Assembly (NCBI RefSeq): GCF_042433895.1
Contig: NZ_JBHLUA010000012.1
Coordinates: forward strand, 806,001 to 870,000
From: Mesonia maritima
GTDB taxonomy: Bacteria > Bacteroidota > Bacteroidia > Flavobacteriales > Flavobacteriaceae
DNA length: 64,000 nucleotides
Direction of reading: 5' to 3'
A model generated the notes under the pieces. That model made no database searches. It saw only the letters and a list, made by a program, of their open reading frames with translations, and was not told the DNA's origin. Below are positions 27,601 to 35,855 of this stretch, in pieces. The position numbers and the translations under genes are program-made. Every line of letters begins with the position of its first letter. Positions within the stretch are counted from its first letter, which is position 1.

Positions 27601-27647
27601 AAAAAGTAATCATCGTTCCTGGTAAAATTGTAAATATTGTTGGATAA
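24624..27647 (+). CDS. leuS: Leucine-tRNA ligase with an enlarged insertion before KMSKS
   Basis: This class I synthetase charges tRNA-Leu. The HIGH signature is HVGH at residues 48-51 and KMSKS is exact at 782-786. The CP1 editing domain includes the FTTRPDTIFGVTF segment and YGTGAVMAVPCGDQRD. At 1007 residues it is longer than the flavobacterial form I remember (about 920-950). The extra length appears to lie between about residues 649 and 733 (bases 26568-26822), where a visibly more AT-rich, Asn/Ile/Lys-rich stretch replaces the short hairpin usually found after ESAFVYR. Flanking residues (ESAFVYR before, IHAAVSLVNTSNELD after) are intact and the frame is open, so the protein is probably functional. 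A second flavobacterial insertion near residues 150-185 is ordinary. Confidence 0.96.
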   Translation: MSYNFKQIEAKWQKYWAENQTFKASNKSDKEKFYVLDMFPYPSGAGLHVGHPLGYIASDIVARYKRHQGFNVLHPQGYDSFGLPAEQYAIQTGQHPAITTKTNIKRYREQLDKIGFSFDWSREVRTSDPNYYKWTQWIFIQLFESWYDAAEGKAKPIADLVELFNSEGNSQVKAACDEDVTEFSAEDWKAFSEKEQQEILLKYRLTYLAETEVNWCPQLGTVLANDEIVNGVSERGGYPVVRKKMKQWSMRISAYAERLLQGLNDIDWTESLKESQRNWIGKSVGASVTFKVNDHQDTIEVFTTRPDTIFGVTFMTLAPEHELVSKITTPEQKEAVEAYIEATAKRSERERMADVKTISGVFTGAYAEHPFTKEPVPIWIGDYVLASYGTGAVMAVPCGDQRDYDFAKHFNIPIKNIFKDVDISEEAYSEKDDTKLTNSDFLNDLPYKKALKRAIFELEKIGQGKGKTNYRLRDAVFSRQRYWGEPFPVYYVNGMPKMIDEKYLPLQLPEVEKYLPTEEGEPPLGRADVWAWDSEKNEVVSNNLIDDKTVFPLELNTMPGWAGSSWYFFRYMEDEKRDEVFASVEAMKYWENVDLYLGGSEHATGHLLYARFWTKFLKDRGLVPVEEPFKKLINQGMILGESAFVYRIDFQFESKNNIPKEDILNIEKTENFIFRELNDPNLFLSKTFKEEFEKSGLATIDAINNFLDNKIDFIKNELAKNSIKIDLNIHSNLTPIHAAVSLVNTSNELDTDGFKNWRPEFKDAKFITNEDDKYIVGREVEKMSKSKFNVVNPDDICNEYGADTLRMYEMFLGPLEQAKPWNTAGITGVYNFLKKLWKLYHNGEEFSVSEEAASKDSLKTLHKTIKKVTEDIEEFSFNTSVSTFMICVNELAAQKCNSREILESLAVLISPYAPHIAEELWSKLGHSESIATADFPKFEEKHLVESTKTYPISFNGKMRFTLDLSLDLSKDEIEKIVMEDERTQKQLNGREPKKVIIVPGKIVNIVG

Positions 27648-27660
27648 TAAGAAGTAACAC

Positions 27661-27778
27661 CGCTTTGCTGTAAGAGAAAGGAGAATGGAAATTCTATTAA
27701 GGGAAGATAAAATCTAAGTCAATAATTTTGAAAAATTACGTCGATTTAATCTAAATTCTCATATCTAACAGCATAGCG
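27661..27778. repeat. Imperfect inverted-repeat element in the leuS downstream region
   Basis: CGCTTTGCTGTAAG (27661-27674) and CTAACAGCATAGCG (27765-27778) are complementary at 12 of 14 positions. The interior has further complementary pieces (GAGAAT on the left, ATTCTC on the right), so the whole 118-base stretch can fold back. It may be a small non-autonomous repeat or a decayed RNA element. Confidence 0.3.
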
Positions 27779-27815
27779 ATCTAGATTCTAAAGAATGACA
27801 AAATAACCGCTTTAT

Positions 27816-27843
27816 AAAACCTTGTCAAAATGGCGAGGTTTTT
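27816..27843 (+). terminator. Probable terminator after leuS or the fold-back element
   Basis: AAAACCTTGTC and GGCGAGGTTTT pair with G-U wobble around a short loop and are followed by T's. Confidence 0.5.
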
Positions 27844-27884
27844 GATTTATACAATTCAACTATACGATTTAAAGATTAAAAATT

Positions 27885-28577
27885 ATGATGGGATATTATT
27901 TGCTTATTGGGCTAATTATGCTCGCAAGTTGGTATGTAAGCCACAAGCTAAAAAGTAAATTTAAAAAATACTCGAAAGTTCATTTGCAAAACGGAATGAG
28001 CGGAAAAGAAGTCGCCGAAAAAATGTTGGCAGACCACGGAATTACCGATGTAAAAGTAATTTCAACGCCGGGACAATTAACCGATCATTACCACCCGACT
28101 AAAAAAACAATTAATTTAAGTGAATCAGTGTACAACCATCGAAATGCTGCTGCAGCGGCTGTTGCAGCGCACGAATGTGGTCACGCGGTTCAACACGCCA
28201 AAGCTTACGGTTGGTTAAAAATGCGAAGTACATTGGTACCGGTAGTGAGTGTTGCTTCACGTTTTAGTCAGTTTGTCATTATGGGCGGATTGCTTTTAAT
28301 GGTAATGTTTTCCGTTGGTGTTGGTCAAATGGTGTTATTAGCCGGAATTATTATGTTCGGGATGGGAACGTTGTTCAGTTTTATTACGCTTCCGGTAGAA
28401 TATGATGCGAGTAATCGCGCGCTGGCTTGGTTAAAAACTGAAAATATTGTGACTCCAGAAGAATATAAAGGTTCGGAAGATGCATTAAAATGGGCGGCAA
28501 GAACTTATGTAGTTGCTGCAATTGGTTCATTAGCAACGTTACTATATTTTATCAGTATTTTCTTAGGAAGAGACTAA
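27885..28577 (+). CDS. Membrane zinc metallopeptidase, YugP/DUF2268-like neutral protease family
   Basis: A 230-residue membrane-bound zinc protease. The zinc motif HECGH is at residues 96-100, following an alanine-rich helix. Hydrophobic segments occur at about residues 4-19, 118-135, 140-163 and 208-226. From memory, the group is annotated as neutral zinc metallopeptidase (YugP). The start could be the first or second Met; I keep the first. The substrate is unknown. A bidirectional terminator separates it from the convergent saccharopine dehydrogenase gene. Confidence 0.9.
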   Translation: MMGYYLLIGLIMLASWYVSHKLKSKFKKYSKVHLQNGMSGKEVAEKMLADHGITDVKVISTPGQLTDHYHPTKKTINLSESVYNHRNAAAAAVAAHECGHAVQHAKAYGWLKMRSTLVPVVSVASRFSQFVIMGGLLLMVMFSVGVGQMVLLAGIIMFGMGTLFSFITLPVEYDASNRALAWLKTENIVTPEEYKGSEDALKWAARTYVVAAIGSLATLLYFISIFLGRD

Positions 28578-28597
28578 AAATAATAGCTTTGTAAAAT

Positions 28598-28630
28598 AAA
28601 AAACCTCGTAATAAACTTACGAGGTTTTTT
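28598..28630. terminator. Bidirectional terminator between convergent genes
   Basis: A 14-base perfect stem (AAAAAACCTCGTAA and TTACGAGGTTTTTT) with a five-base loop has A's on one side and T's on the other, so it can stop transcription from both the metallopeptidase and the saccharopine dehydrogenase genes. Confidence 0.9.
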
Positions 28631-28648
28631 ATAGCCATTTTTTGAAAA

Positions 28649-30019
28649 TTAGCCGACTACATTATCTATATTATAGCCTAAGTATTCACGCTCTTTCTCT
28701 TTAAACTCAATACCGTTTTCGGCAAGTTCTTTTAAAATAGGCGTATAAACTTCTTTATGAATAGGTCGTAAAACGCCTGGTGAGGTAATTTCTTTATTCA
28801 ATATTTTTATGGTAGCGATTGCCACCGGAAGACCTACAGTTTTTGCCATAGCGGTATAGGTTTGATCTTCACCAATATGAACCATTGTCGAATCGATTTG
28901 TTTTTTCTCTCCGTTTAATTCGTAGCCGAATTTATGATACATTACAATCATATCTTTATCATCGGGAGCGAGTGTCCACTTTTCTTCTAAAATTTTCTGA
29001 AGCGCTTGCGCCGGCGTTGCGTTTTTAAGTCCGATTTTTTTATTCGGATTAAAAATATCTAATTCTTCCAGCTTATTCCACATTAAATCATCTTGATCAA
29101 TTTTTAAACTATGACGCATTTTCAGTTCCACAGAATCGGTTGGAGAATACGGTAAAAATGAATTTACAAATTCCCGATAACTCATATTTTCAGAATTTTG
29201 CATCGTGTAGGTGTCGTCTGTCATCCCGAGTTGCACAAACATATTCCAGGCTTTGCTGAAACCAATTCTTCTTAGTGTTCCACGGTAAAGTGTTTTTACA
29301 TCTTCCAGACCATAAACGCTTCGGTATTTTAAGGAATTCCTGTTAGCTAAGCCTTCAAACTTACCGTAACCTTCTATTTCTAAAAATTCTGTTCTTCTAA
29401 ATAATCGGTGATAGGGAATGTATTTATATTGTCCTTCCTGAATAAATTCTGCAGCGCCGCCTTGCCCGGCAACTACTACGTTTCTCGGGTTCCAAGTGAA
29501 TTTATAATTCCATAAATTGGTGTCGCTTTCTGGTGCAACCAATCCTCCGGTAAAAGATTCAAAAAGAAGCATTTTTCCACCTTTATCACGAATTCTATCG
29601 ATCACTTGCATGGCACTCATATGGTCAATGCCAGGATCTACGCCAATTTCGTTCATAAAGGTTAGTCCTTTTTCTTTCACTTTTTCATCGAGCGCTTGCA
29701 TCTCGTCGCTCACATACGAAGCGGTCACCATATTTTTATTGAAGTTTACACAATCGCGCGCTACTTCAATATGGAATCTCGCGGGAAGCATAGAAATAAC
29801 GATGTCGGCTTTTTTTATAGCAGCTTGCCGCTCTTCATCTTTAAAAATATCAAGCGCTATGGCTTTGGTTCGTTTATGATCGCCGGCAAATTTTTGCGCG
29901 TTTTCTAACTTAAGATCTCCAATAGTAATTTGTAGATCTTCGGCTTCACTTTTTTCTTTTAGGTATTTAATAAGAGCTGAGGTAGATTTTCCGGCTCCGA
30001 TAATTAAAATATTTCTCAT
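28649..30019 (-). CDS. Saccharopine dehydrogenase family protein
   Basis: A 456-residue NAD(P)-dependent oxidoreductase. The Rossmann loop IIGAGKSTSALIKYL is at the N-terminus, the catalytic domain contains NEIGVDPGIDHMSAM, and the C-terminal domain (Sacchrp_dh_C) begins with the FTWNPRNVV segment. It resembles the LYS9-type enzyme that splits saccharopine into glutamate and aminoadipate semialdehyde in lysine catabolism. Carboxynorspermidine synthase belongs to the same superfamily and cannot be excluded from motifs alone. It appears monocistronic. Confidence 0.88.
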   Translation of the reverse strand: MRNILIIGAGKSTSALIKYLKEKSEAEDLQITIGDLKLENAQKFAGDHKRTKAIALDIFKDEERQAAIKKADIVISMLPARFHIEVARDCVNFNKNMVTASYVSDEMQALDEKVKEKGLTFMNEIGVDPGIDHMSAMQVIDRIRDKGGKMLLFESFTGGLVAPESDTNLWNYKFTWNPRNVVVAGQGGAAEFIQEGQYKYIPYHRLFRRTEFLEIEGYGKFEGLANRNSLKYRSVYGLEDVKTLYRGTLRRIGFSKAWNMFVQLGMTDDTYTMQNSENMSYREFVNSFLPYSPTDSVELKMRHSLKIDQDDLMWNKLEELDIFNPNKKIGLKNATPAQALQKILEEKWTLAPDDKDMIVMYHKFGYELNGEKKQIDSTMVHIGEDQTYTAMAKTVGLPVAIATIKILNKEITSPGVLRPIHKEVYTPILKELAENGIEFKEKEREYLGYNIDNVVG

Positions 30020-30091
30020 ATAAATTAATAACTTAAATTTGCTTGTGTACCTTCAAAGTACTTAATTTATTATCGTTTATAAAAATATATT

Positions 30092-30481
30092 ATGCATCAA
30101 AAGTTGTTAATTTTAGGAAGTGTAAGTGGTTTTATTGCTATTATTTTAGGGGCATTCGGGTCGCATGGTTTAGCACAACTTATAAATGAAAAATCAATAA
30201 ACACCTTTGAGGTAGGAGTTCGGTATCAATTTTACCATGCTTTATTCGCTTTACTATTAGGGAGTTTTAAATTTCTGACTACAAAAGCGAAAAATATTCT
30301 TTTTTATTTATTATTAAGCGGAACAATTTTATTCTCGGGTTCCATCTATTTTTTATCGACTAATGCTCTAAGCAGTTTTGATTTTAAAACAATTGGGTTT
30401 TTAACTCCAATTGGCGGATTTCTACTAATTTTTGCTTGGTTTTTGTTAATTGTGAAGGTTGCCAAACTAAAAAAGAAATAA
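30092..30481 (+). CDS. DUF423 membrane protein
   Basis: A 129-residue protein with four hydrophobic helices. The first helix carries the family signature AIILGAFGSHGLAQ, followed by FEVGVRYQFYHALFALLLG. DUF423 (YwdK/YgdD) function is unknown. It is divergent from the saccharopine dehydrogenase gene and 75 bases upstream of pckA. Confidence 0.9.
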   Translation: MHQKLLILGSVSGFIAIILGAFGSHGLAQLINEKSINTFEVGVRYQFYHALFALLLGSFKFLTTKAKNILFYLLLSGTILFSGSIYFLSTNALSSFDFKTIGFLTPIGGFLLIFAWFLLIVKVAKLKKK

Positions 30482-30519
30482 AAACAAAGTAGAATACGTT
30501 ATTTCTTTGCTATTATTTA

Positions 30520-30527
30520 TATTTTTG
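30520..30527 (+). promoter_or_regulatory. Bacteroidota -7 box for pckA
   Basis: TATTTTTG matches TAnnTTTG and lies 30 bases before the pckA ATG. Confidence 0.5.
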
Positions 30528-30556
30528 CTTTACAAACACAACAATTCAAATTTTAT

Positions 30557-32155
30557 ATGGTTTCAAATAATCAAACCACAAACACGTTATCGCTATCAGA
30601 TTACGGAATAAATAACGCAACTGTTCATTATCAATTATCATCTGAAGAACTTCACAATATTACTATTGAAAAGGGTCAGGGAGTTGAAACCAGTTCTGGA
30701 GCTTTAGCTATAAAAACAGGAGAATTTACAGGAAGATCGCCACAAGACCGTTTTATTGTAAAAGATGAAGTAACGAAAGATGAAGTTTGGTGGGGAAATA
30801 TAAATATTCCTTTTGAACAAGATAAATTCGATAAACTATATAAAAAGGTAACCGATTACCTTTCTGAAAAAGAAGTTTTTGTACGCGATGCTTACGCTTG
30901 TGCAGATCCTGCGTACCGTTTAAATATTCGTGTAGTCAATGAATATCCTTGGAGTAATATGTTTGCTCATAATATGTTTTTAAGACCTACCGAAGATGAA
31001 TTAGAAAATTTTGAAGAAGATTGGTTAGTAATTAATGCTCCAGGATTTAAAGCAAACCCTGAAGAAGATGGAACACGCCAGCATAACTTTGCAATTTTAA
31101 ATTTCGGTAAAAAAATTGCACTTATTGGCGGGACAGGTTATACAGGAGAAATTAAAAAAGGAATTTTTTCTGCGCTTAACTTTATTTTACCTGTCGATAA
31201 AAAAACTTTGCCAATGCACTGCTCAGCAAATATTGGTAAAAAAGGAGATACGGCGATTTTCTTTGGTTTGTCAGGCACTGGAAAAACCACACTTTCAGCC
31301 GATCCTGCTCGAAAATTAATTGGAGATGATGAGCACGGATGGACAAAAGAAAATAAAGTTTTCAATTTTGAAGGCGGTTGTTACGCAAAAGTTATTAATC
31401 TTTCTAAAGAAAATGAACCCGATATTTTTAATGCAATTAAACCGGGGGCAATTTTAGAAAATGTGGTTTTAGATGAAAACGGAGATATAGATTTTGATGA
31501 TATTTCGATTACTCAAAATACACGTGTAAGTTATCCAATTTACCATATTAAAGATATTCAACAACCTTCTATCGGTGAAAATCCGAAGAATATATTTTTC
31601 TTAACAGCCGATGCTTTTGGAGTATTACCTCCAATTAGTAAACTAACGCCAGGTCAAGCAGCATACCATTTTATAAGCGGTTATACCGCAAAAGTAGCTG
31701 GAACAGAAGCAGGAATCGATGAGCCTTTACCAAGTTTCTCAGCTTGTTTTGGAGCGCCATTTATGCCGTTGCATCCTACACGTTATGCTGAAATGTTGAG
31801 TAAAAAAATGAAAGAAAATGGTGTAAATGTTTGGCTAGTGAATACAGGCTGGACTGGCGGTCCTTATGGAACTGGTTCTAGAATGAAACTGAAATTTACC
31901 AGAGCGATGATTACAGCAGCTTTAGACGGAAAATTAGCCAATGTAAGTTTTAAAAAGCATGATATTTTTGGTTTAGAAATGCCAGAAGAGTGTCCAGATG
32001 TTCCAAAAGAGGTTTTAAACCCTAGAAACACATGGAGCGATTCTACTGCTTATGATAAAAAAGCGGAAACACTTGCGAGTTTCTTTAACGATAACTTCAA
32101 AAAATTTGAATCGTATGCGAACGATGAAATTTTAGCGGGTGGACCAATAAAATAA
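30557..32155 (+). CDS. pckA: Phosphoenolpyruvate carboxykinase (ATP)
   Basis: This enzyme converts oxaloacetate and ATP to phosphoenolpyruvate, CO2 and ADP, the entry step of gluconeogenesis, which suits a bacterium that grows on peptides. The 532-residue length is normal. The ATP-binding loop FGLSGTGKTTLS lies near residues 235-246, the kinase-2 motif is LIGDDEHGW, and the FTGRSPQDRFIV and GGTGYTGEIKKG segments bind substrate. It has its own promoter-like box and a strong terminator, so it is probably monocistronic. Confidence 0.98.
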   Translation: MVSNNQTTNTLSLSDYGINNATVHYQLSSEELHNITIEKGQGVETSSGALAIKTGEFTGRSPQDRFIVKDEVTKDEVWWGNINIPFEQDKFDKLYKKVTDYLSEKEVFVRDAYACADPAYRLNIRVVNEYPWSNMFAHNMFLRPTEDELENFEEDWLVINAPGFKANPEEDGTRQHNFAILNFGKKIALIGGTGYTGEIKKGIFSALNFILPVDKKTLPMHCSANIGKKGDTAIFFGLSGTGKTTLSADPARKLIGDDEHGWTKENKVFNFEGGCYAKVINLSKENEPDIFNAIKPGAILENVVLDENGDIDFDDISITQNTRVSYPIYHIKDIQQPSIGENPKNIFFLTADAFGVLPPISKLTPGQAAYHFISGYTAKVAGTEAGIDEPLPSFSACFGAPFMPLHPTRYAEMLSKKMKENGVNVWLVNTGWTGGPYGTGSRMKLKFTRAMITAALDGKLANVSFKKHDIFGLEMPEECPDVPKEVLNPRNTWSDSTAYDKKAETLASFFNDNFKKFESYANDEILAGGPIK

Positions 32156-32174
32156 TTCCTTCAGAATAGAAGAA

Positions 32175-32208
32175 TAAAAAAAGCCGATAAATTTTTATCG
32201 GCTTTTTT
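32175..32208. terminator. Bidirectional terminator between pckA and hemD
   Basis: AAAAAAGCCGATAAA and TTTATCGGCTTTTTT form a long perfect stem with a tiny T-rich loop, located between the convergent stops. Confidence 0.9.
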
Positions 32209-32230
32209 TATAATGTAATTTTTTTCAATA

Positions 32231-32977
32231 TTATTTTTTGTTTTGTGCTTTAATATACTTTTCTAACGCCATTGTCATCGAAGGTGTATCTGGCGTTGGC
32301 GCTTTAATGTTTACGGTTAAACCGTGTTCTTTTGCTGCTTTTATAGTTGAATTTCCAAATACAGCAATGCGGGTATTTTTCTGTTCGAAGTCTGGGAAAT
32401 TTTCAAATAATGATTTTATTCCGCTAGGACTAAAAAATACTACAATGTCATAAAAAACTTCTTTTAAATCTGAAAGATCACTTACAACCGTTTTGTAAAA
32501 AACTGCTCGTTTCCAATTAATTCCTGCTTTATCCAACTGCTTTGGAATAGCTGGTTTTAACATGTCTGAAGATGGAAGTAAAAATTTCTCGTTCTTGTAT
32601 TTTTTTATCAATGGAATTAAATCGGGAAATGTTCGTTTCCCTACGTAAATTTTTCGTTTACGATATACCACATATTTCTGTAAATAGTAAGCCACCGCTT
32701 CACTCTGGCAGAAATATTTTAAAGAATCGGGTACTTTATAACGCATTTCTTCAGCAATTCTAAAAAAATGATCTACCGCATTTCTGCTGGTTAAAATAAT
32801 AGCATTGTATTGTGATAAATCTACTTTTTGTTGTCTTACCTCTTTAGAAGAAACCCCTTCAACATGAATAAAAGGAATAAAATCAATCTTAACTTTTTGT
32901 TTTTCTTCTAATTCAAAATAAGGAGAGTTTTCAACCTTTGGCTCTGGCTGAGAAATTAAAATTGTTTTCACTTTCAT
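32231..32977 (-). CDS. hemD: Uroporphyrinogen-III synthase
   Basis: A 248-residue cytosolic enzyme that cyclises hydroxymethylbilane with inversion of ring D in tetrapyrrole synthesis. HemD is poorly conserved; the call rests on two alternating alpha/beta lobes, the NAIILTSRNAVDHFF segment, VVFFSPSGIKSLFENF and the late IAVFGNSTIKAA segment. The ATG at 32977 is preferred to a GTG at 32983. It lies 32 bases after a DUF4271 gene, a pairing I recall from Flavobacteriaceae. Confidence 0.9.
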   Translation of the reverse strand: MKVKTILISQPEPKVENSPYFELEEKQKVKIDFIPFIHVEGVSSKEVRQQKVDLSQYNAIILTSRNAVDHFFRIAEEMRYKVPDSLKYFCQSEAVAYYLQKYVVYRKRKIYVGKRTFPDLIPLIKKYKNEKFLLPSSDMLKPAIPKQLDKAGINWKRAVFYKTVVSDLSDLKEVFYDIVVFFSPSGIKSLFENFPDFEQKNTRIAVFGNSTIKAAKEHGLTVNIKAPTPDTPSMTMALEKYIKAQNKK

Positions 32978-33009
32978 ATACACACTTTTTTATAGTAAAT
33001 CGCGTTCAA

Positions 33010-33666
33010 CTATGTAATCACTTTATATAAAATGAAATAGGGTGCGATTTCAAGTGTGCAAAGGTACAAAATAAAATAAAACCAATGCATTAAAACTATT
33101 TTTTGCTGTTTTTTATAATAACTGAATAATATAAATAGATGGGCAAAAATTAATAAACCGCCAATAATGATAAGCCATAGTGTAGGAAAGTTAAACGAAT
33201 ATACGCTTAAAATTAAAAAAGGAAGTAGGCTTAATGAAAGGAAATTTTTATATGTAATTTTATAAAAAAGGTAATTGTCGAGGAGTTTTTCGATAGAAAA
33301 TATGGTTCCTATTATTTTTTCAATAAAATATTTTGAACTTATAAAAAGGGAATAAAGCACAAAAATTTGAATAAATAATATCCAATTAGCTGAAGTCGTT
33401 TCAATAAAATTCGATTGAGAAATAAGAATAAATAGCCCCAAACTTATAAGTAAAGCATGGACTAAAAAGAGTTGAAAGCTGAAAAAATTAAGAACACGAA
33501 GCGATTTTTTATTCGACGTAAAATATTTATTTGAATATAAAATTCGGGAAAAATCATAAAACCGTTCTCCAAAAAATTGCTTAGAAAATACTAGCAATAA
33601 AAGGATTACAAGAAATAAAATTGTAATCCAATCATTAGATAAAATATTTCGACCAATTGCCTCCAA
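33010..33666 (-). CDS. DUF4271 membrane protein (TTG start)
   Basis: A 218-residue protein with about seven hydrophobic helices, matching DUF4271, a Bacteroidota family of unknown function that lies next to hemD. The frame extends to a GTG at 33711, but a -7 promoter box (33689-33696) lies inside that extension, so translation should begin downstream of it. A TTG at 33666 gives the N-terminus MEAIGRNILSNDW, which matches the family start I remember. Confidence 0.8.
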   Translation of the reverse strand: MEAIGRNILSNDWITILFLVILLLLVFSKQFFGERFYDFSRILYSNKYFTSNKKSLRVLNFFSFQLFLVHALLISLGLFILISQSNFIETTSANWILFIQIFVLYSLFISSKYFIEKIIGTIFSIEKLLDNYLFYKITYKNFLSLSLLPFLILSVYSFNFPTLWLIIIGGLLIFAHLFILFSYYKKQQKIVLMHWFYFILYLCTLEIAPYFILYKVIT

Positions 33667-33688
33667 TATCGATGATCTGCATTTTTCA

Positions 33689-33696
33689 CAAAGGTA
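33689..33696 (-). promoter_or_regulatory. Bacteroidota -7 box for DUF4271-hemD
   Basis: On the minus strand TACCTTTG matches TAnnTTTG, 23 bases before the TTG at 33666. It decides the start of the DUF4271 gene. Confidence 0.5.
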
Positions 33697-33743
33697 AGGA
33701 TTAAATAGCACAAAAACATGGAATACGAGACCTTAAAAATAGT

Positions 33744-33751
33744 TACATTTG
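33744..33751 (+). promoter_or_regulatory. Bacteroidota -7 box for the mannosyltransferase operon
   Basis: TACATTTG matches TAnnTTTG and lies 16 bases before the ATG at 33767. It is divergent from the DUF4271 box 48 bases away. Confidence 0.55.
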
Positions 33752-33766
33752 TGTCAAAAAAGCTGA

Positions 33767-34501
33767 ATGTCGAAACGACTTGTTATTATACCTACATATA
33801 ACGAGATTGAGAATATAGAGCGAATTATCCGAAATGTTTTTTCGCAAAAACATCTCTTTCACCTTTTAGTAGTCGATGACAATTCACCCGACGGAACAGC
33901 AGAAAAAGTTACAGAATTACAAGAAACGTATAAAGAAAAATTACATCTTGAAGTTCGAAAAAATAAATCAGGTTTAGGAACTGCCTATATTCATGGTTTT
34001 AAATGGGCATTAAACCGCGATTACACCTATATTTTCGAAATGGATGCAGATTTTTCCCACAACCCGAACGATTTAATTCGGTTATACAACGCTTGTAAAA
34101 AAAATGGGGCAGACGTTAGCATCGGTTCACGCTATATTACGGGTGTAAATGTAATAAATTGGCCAATGAATCGTGTATTAATGTCCTGGTTGGCATCAAA
34201 ATACGTTCGCGCCATAACGCAGATGGATATTCAAGACACTACAGCAGGTTTTGTTTGTTACCATCGAAAAGTATTAGAAAAAATAGATTTAAATAGCATC
34301 CAATTTATAGGTTATGCTTTTCAAATAGAAATGAAATTTAAAGCCTATTTATTAGGATTTAAAATCACAGAAGTTCCGGTAATTTTTACAGACCGAACAC
34401 GCGGAAAATCGAAGCTAAGTAGTAATATTATTGCTGAAGCTGTTTTTGGTGTAATAAAAATGAAATTAAAAAGCCTGATAGGGAAAGAGGTAAAAGAATA
34501 A
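33767..34501 (+). CDS. Polyprenol-phosphate mannose synthase (GT2)
   Basis: A 244-residue family 2 glycosyltransferase that moves mannose from GDP-mannose to a polyprenol phosphate, giving a membrane-bound donor for glycosylation of lipids or proteins. Motifs are PTYNEIENIE (residues 10-19), VVDDNSPDGT with Asp37 and Asp38, and the metal-binding EMDADFSHNP with Asp93 and Asp95. There are no membrane helices, as in single-domain DPM1-type enzymes. It leads an operon with dihydroorotase (12 bases downstream) and a DUF4296 lipoprotein gene. Confidence 0.9.
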   Translation: MSKRLVIIPTYNEIENIERIIRNVFSQKHLFHLLVVDDNSPDGTAEKVTELQETYKEKLHLEVRKNKSGLGTAYIHGFKWALNRDYTYIFEMDADFSHNPNDLIRLYNACKKNGADVSIGSRYITGVNVINWPMNRVLMSWLASKYVRAITQMDIQDTTAGFVCYHRKVLEKIDLNSIQFIGYAFQIEMKFKAYLLGFKITEVPVIFTDRTRGKSKLSSNIIAEAVFGVIKMKLKSLIGKEVKE

Positions 34502-34513
34502 AGAAGTACGTAA

Positions 34514-35854
34514 ATGAAGAAGATTTTAATTAAAAATGCGAAAATCGTAAACGAAGGGAAAGTTACCAATGGCGATGTTTACATTGAAGACGATTTAATT
34601 GTTGATGTTGCAGATATGATTAGCGCAAAATCTCAAGATGTTCAAATTATAGATGCAGAAGGTCAACATCTACTTCCGGGAATTATAGACGATCAAGTAC
34701 ATTTTAGAGAACCGGGTCTTACGCATAAAGAAGATATTGCCTCAGGTTCAAAAGCTGCGGTTGCTGGCGGTATTACTTCTTTTATAGAAATGCCAAATAC
34801 CAATCCGCAAACTACCACAATTGAAAAACTTCAGGAAAAATTCGATTTAGCAAAAAAAGTTTCTTACGCTAATTTTTCGTTTATGTTCGGCGGAACAAAC
34901 GATAATTTAGAAGAAATTAAAAAAGTAGATCCTAAAACTACAGCGGCTTTAAAATTATTTTTAGGTTCTTCTACAGGAAATATGCTTGTCGATGATGAAA
35001 AGGTTTTAGAACAGATTTTTAAAAATTCGCCAGTAATGGTGGTCGCGCATTGTGAAGACGAGGAAACTATTCAGAAAAATTTAGCTGAATACAAAAAAGA
35101 ATATGGCGATAATATTCCGGTAGAATTTCACCCGAAAATAAGAAGCGAAGAAGCTTGTTATTTGTCATCTTCAAAAGCGGTAGCACTTGCTAAAAAAACA
35201 GGAGCACGTTTGCATGTTTTTCATATTTCTACAGCAAAAGAATTAAGTCTATTCGATTCTAAAAAACCTTTAAAAGATAAAAAAATTACCGCCGAAGTTT
35301 GCATTCATCACTTATGGTTTAATGATGAAATGTACCACGAAAAAGGAACGTTTATAAAATGGAATCCTGCGGTAAAAACCAAAAAAGATCAAGACGCCTT
35401 GCTAAAAGGAGTAATCGATAATAAAATAGATGTAATAGCGACAGATCACGCGCCACATACAAAAGAAGAAAAACAAAACGTATATACAAAAGCTCCAAGT
35501 GGCGGACCATTAGTGCAACACGCGCTTCCGGCGATGCTAGAATTTTATCATCGAGATAAAATAAGTTTGGAAAAAATTGTAGAAAAAATGTGTCATAATC
35601 CCGCGATTTTATTTCAAATAGAAAAACGCGGTTACATTAAAAAAGGATACAAAGCAGATCTTGTTTTAGTTGATTTAAACGCGCCGTGGACCGTTCAAAA
35701 AGATAATATTTTATACAAATGTGGTTGGTCTCCTTTTGAAAAAACCACGTTTAAATCTAGAATTACGCACACGTTTGTTAACGGAAAATTGGTATACAAA
35801 AACTTTAAAGTATTAGATGTTAAAAACGCTGAACAATTAACTTTTAACCGTTAA
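34514..35854 (+). CDS. Dihydroorotase, amidohydrolase family
   Basis: A 446-residue amidohydrolase expected to close carbamoyl-aspartate to dihydroorotate in pyrimidine synthesis. Family features are FREPGLTHKEDI, the KLFLGSSTGN segment, the catalytic-Asp segment ATDHAPHTKEE and a long C-terminal beta-sandwich. In the usual metal motif HxH the first His is replaced by Gln (DDQVHF, Gln61 and His63). I recall the same change in other flavobacterial sequences annotated as dihydroorotase. Allantoinase and dihydropyrimidinase are close relatives, so the substrate is inferred. Confidence 0.85.
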   Translation: MKKILIKNAKIVNEGKVTNGDVYIEDDLIVDVADMISAKSQDVQIIDAEGQHLLPGIIDDQVHFREPGLTHKEDIASGSKAAVAGGITSFIEMPNTNPQTTTIEKLQEKFDLAKKVSYANFSFMFGGTNDNLEEIKKVDPKTTAALKLFLGSSTGNMLVDDEKVLEQIFKNSPVMVVAHCEDEETIQKNLAEYKKEYGDNIPVEFHPKIRSEEACYLSSSKAVALAKKTGARLHVFHISTAKELSLFDSKKPLKDKKITAEVCIHHLWFNDEMYHEKGTFIKWNPAVKTKKDQDALLKGVIDNKIDVIATDHAPHTKEEKQNVYTKAPSGGPLVQHALPAMLEFYHRDKISLEKIVEKMCHNPAILFQIEKRGYIKKGYKADLVLVDLNAPWTVQKDNILYKCGWSPFEKTTFKSRITHTFVNGKLVYKNFKVLDVKNAEQLTFNR

Positions 35855-35855
35855 C

